Below are positions 63,110 through 64,000 of a stretch of DNA of 64,000 bases, piece after piece. The DNA is taken from the NCBI RefSeq assembly GCF_001425785.1, contig NZ_LMDI01000012.1, positions 311,566 through 375,565 of the forward strand. Direction: 5' to 3'. The notes under the pieces were generated by a model. That model did no database searches, was not told the DNA's origin, and saw only the letters and a list, made by a program, of their open reading frames with translations. Position 1 is the stretch's first letter, and each line of letters starts with the position of its first letter. This stretch comes from Rhizobacter sp. Root1221. Lineage in GTDB: Bacteria; Pseudomonadota; Gammaproteobacteria; Burkholderiales; Burkholderiaceae_C. A program made the position numbers and the translations under genes.

Positions 63110-63190
63110 ATGTTCATCGCGCGCAAGCAAACCAAAGGGTCGCACGACCGGGGAGCCTGGCCCTGGCGGGGCCGGACCACGCTGGTTTGA
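63110..63190 (+). CDS. Probable trp operon leader peptide
   Basis: A 26-codon frame starting with ATG and ending with TGA, 143 bp ahead of trpE. It contains Trp codons at 63158-63160 and 63164-63166 (GAWPWRGR), the pattern of an attenuator peptide in which ribosome stalling senses charged tRNA-Trp. A TACACT hexamer lies 7-12 bp upstream and may be a -10 box, which would leave almost no 5' leader before the ATG. No clear ribosome site is seen. Confidence 0.55.
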   Translation: MFIARKQTKGSHDRGAWPWRGRTTLV

Positions 63191-63247
63191 GTTTGCCGCG
63201 GGCGCGTCTCGGGTTCCCTTGGCGGATCCACGGTGCCCTCCGGCGTC

Positions 63248-63278
63248 ATCGGCAGCCAACAGGCTGCCCCTTGCCGAT
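63248..63278 (+). promoter_or_regulatory. Mutually exclusive hairpins in the trpE leader
   Basis: GGCAGCC (63251-63257) pairs perfectly with GGCTGCC (63262-63268) around AACA. Overlapping it, ATCGGCA (63248-63254) pairs perfectly with TGCCGAT (63272-63278). The two cannot form together, as expected for an antiterminator/terminator switch. Neither is followed by a T-run, so the mechanism could instead act through Rho or translation. Confidence 0.45.
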
Positions 63279-63333
63279 CAATCACACGCGGGCGCGCATT
63301 GGCCGCCCGCCGGGCCGTGGAGGGCCCTGACCC

Positions 63334-64000
63334 GTGATCACCCAATCCGAATTCAATCGCCTGGCCGAAGAAGGCTACAACCGCATCCCGTTGACGGCCG
63401 AAGCCTTCGCGGACCTGGAAACCCCCCTCTCGCTGTACCTGAAGCTCGCCTATGGCGCGGGCGGTGGCAAGAACAGCTTCCTGCTCGAATCCGTGGTGGG
63501 CGGCGAGCGGTTCGGCCGCTACTCGTTCATCGGCCTGCCGGCGCGCACGCTGCTGCGGGCCACGGGCTTCAAGACCGAGGTGGTGACCGACGGTGTGGTG
63601 GTGGAAACCGCCGAAGGCAATCCGCTCGACTTCATCGCGGGCTACCAGCAGCGGTTCAAGGTGGCGCTGCGCCCGGGCCTGCCCCGGTTCTGCGGCGGCC
63701 TGGCCGGCTACTTCGGCTACGACGCGGTGCGCTACATCGAACACCGCCTCGCGCAGTGCCGGCTGCCCGACCGCCTGGGCACCCCCGACATCCTGCTGCT
63801 GCAGTGCGAGGAACTGGCCGTCATCGACAACCTGTCGGGGCGCCTGCACCTGATCGTCTACGCCGACCCGGGCCAGCCCGATGCATACACGAACGCCCAG
63901 CGCCGCCTCGCGCAGCTGGCCGACAAGCTGCAGGAGAGCGTGGTGGCTCCCAGCGTCAAGCGCGGCCCGGTGCAGCCGGTGACGCGCGGGTTCGCGAAGG
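63334..64000 (+). CDS. trpE: Anthranilate synthase component I, N-terminal part (cut by window edge)
   Basis: About 222 residues of TrpE from a GTG start with GGAGGG upstream. It begins ITQSEFNRLAEEGYNRIPL, and carries the LLES element (NSFLLESVVGGERFGRYSFIG) that forms the tryptophan feedback site, then FCGGLAGYFGYDAVRYIE. The enzyme makes anthranilate from chorismate. Position after gph and a leader peptide fits the trpEGDC operon; the rest lies outside the window. Confidence 0.93.
   Translation, partial: MITQSEFNRLAEEGYNRIPLTAEAFADLETPLSLYLKLAYGAGGGKNSFLLESVVGGERFGRYSFIGLPARTLLRATGFKTEVVTDGVVVETAEGNPLDFIAGYQQRFKVALRPGLPRFCGGLAGYFGYDAVRYIEHRLAQCRLPDRLGTPDILLLQCEELAVIDNLSGRLHLIVYADPGQPDAYTNAQRRLAQLADKLQESVVAPSVKRGPVQPVTRGFAK

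Overview
The window is GC-rich throughout and reads as the chromosome of a betaproteobacterium of the order Burkholderiales, probably of the Leptothrix/Rubrivivax/Rhizobacter type. This rests on conserved gene orders: rsmB - DUF4390 - NtrY-like kinase - NtrX-like regulator, YceI proteins with cytochrome b561, and mltA - membrane protein - apaG - rpe ... gph ... trpE. The species cannot be fixed from sequence reading alone. No rRNA, CRISPR array, insertion sequence or prophage was seen; there is one tRNA (Phe).

Layout. 1-2.6 kb: end of a DUF1800 lipoprotein gene and a CPA2 cation/proton antiporter. 2.7-13.6 kb: a pectin/galacturonate block with a secreted PL10-type pectate lyase, a three-gene TRAP transporter, uronate dehydrogenase, a sugar lactonase, GarL aldolase, GarR reductase, glycerate kinase and a GntR regulator with candidate shared operators. 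The dehydratase needed between galactarate and GarL is not in the window. 13.7-20.2 kb: a GH65-like protein that seems to have lost its catalytic segment, a decayed CysC fragment, a secreted protein with an Ala-Pro hexanucleotide-repeat linker, and an alginate-lyase/LamG lipoprotein. 20.2-31.3 kb: mainly housekeeping genes (periplasmic binding protein, tRNA-Phe, NtrX/NtrY pair, rsmB, folE, a BLUF photoreceptor, LemA, queC, proA). 31.4-38.4 kb: three YceI paralogues, cytochrome b561, a hybrid histidine kinase, an ABC binding protein and phospholipase A1. 38.4-48.4 kb: a large fused 2-oxoacid:ferredoxin oxidoreductase, two tandem GGDEF proteins (one degenerate), cyanase, a FliA-type sigma factor, an HDOD protein and MltA. 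48.4-64 kb: apaG and rpe, then a roughly 10-kb accessory segment, then gph and trpE.

The accessory segment holds the most interesting system: a LysR regulator followed by a PrpF/aconitate-isomerase-like protein, a Bug-type solute receptor, a MaoC/FAS1-type hydratase, a CaiB/BaiF CoA transferase, a CitE-type lyase and a fumarase/CMLE-superfamily enzyme. Read together they could form a complete route from aconitate through trans-aconitate and itaconate to citramalyl-CoA, then pyruvate and acetyl-CoA. The PrpF-like gene runs into the receptor gene without a stop codon.

Other points: a roughly 100-bp dispersed repeat occurs three times, each time between convergent genes and directly against stop codons; a 26-codon leader peptide with a Trp-Pro-Trp motif precedes trpE, with mutually exclusive hairpins, which suggests transcription attenuation.
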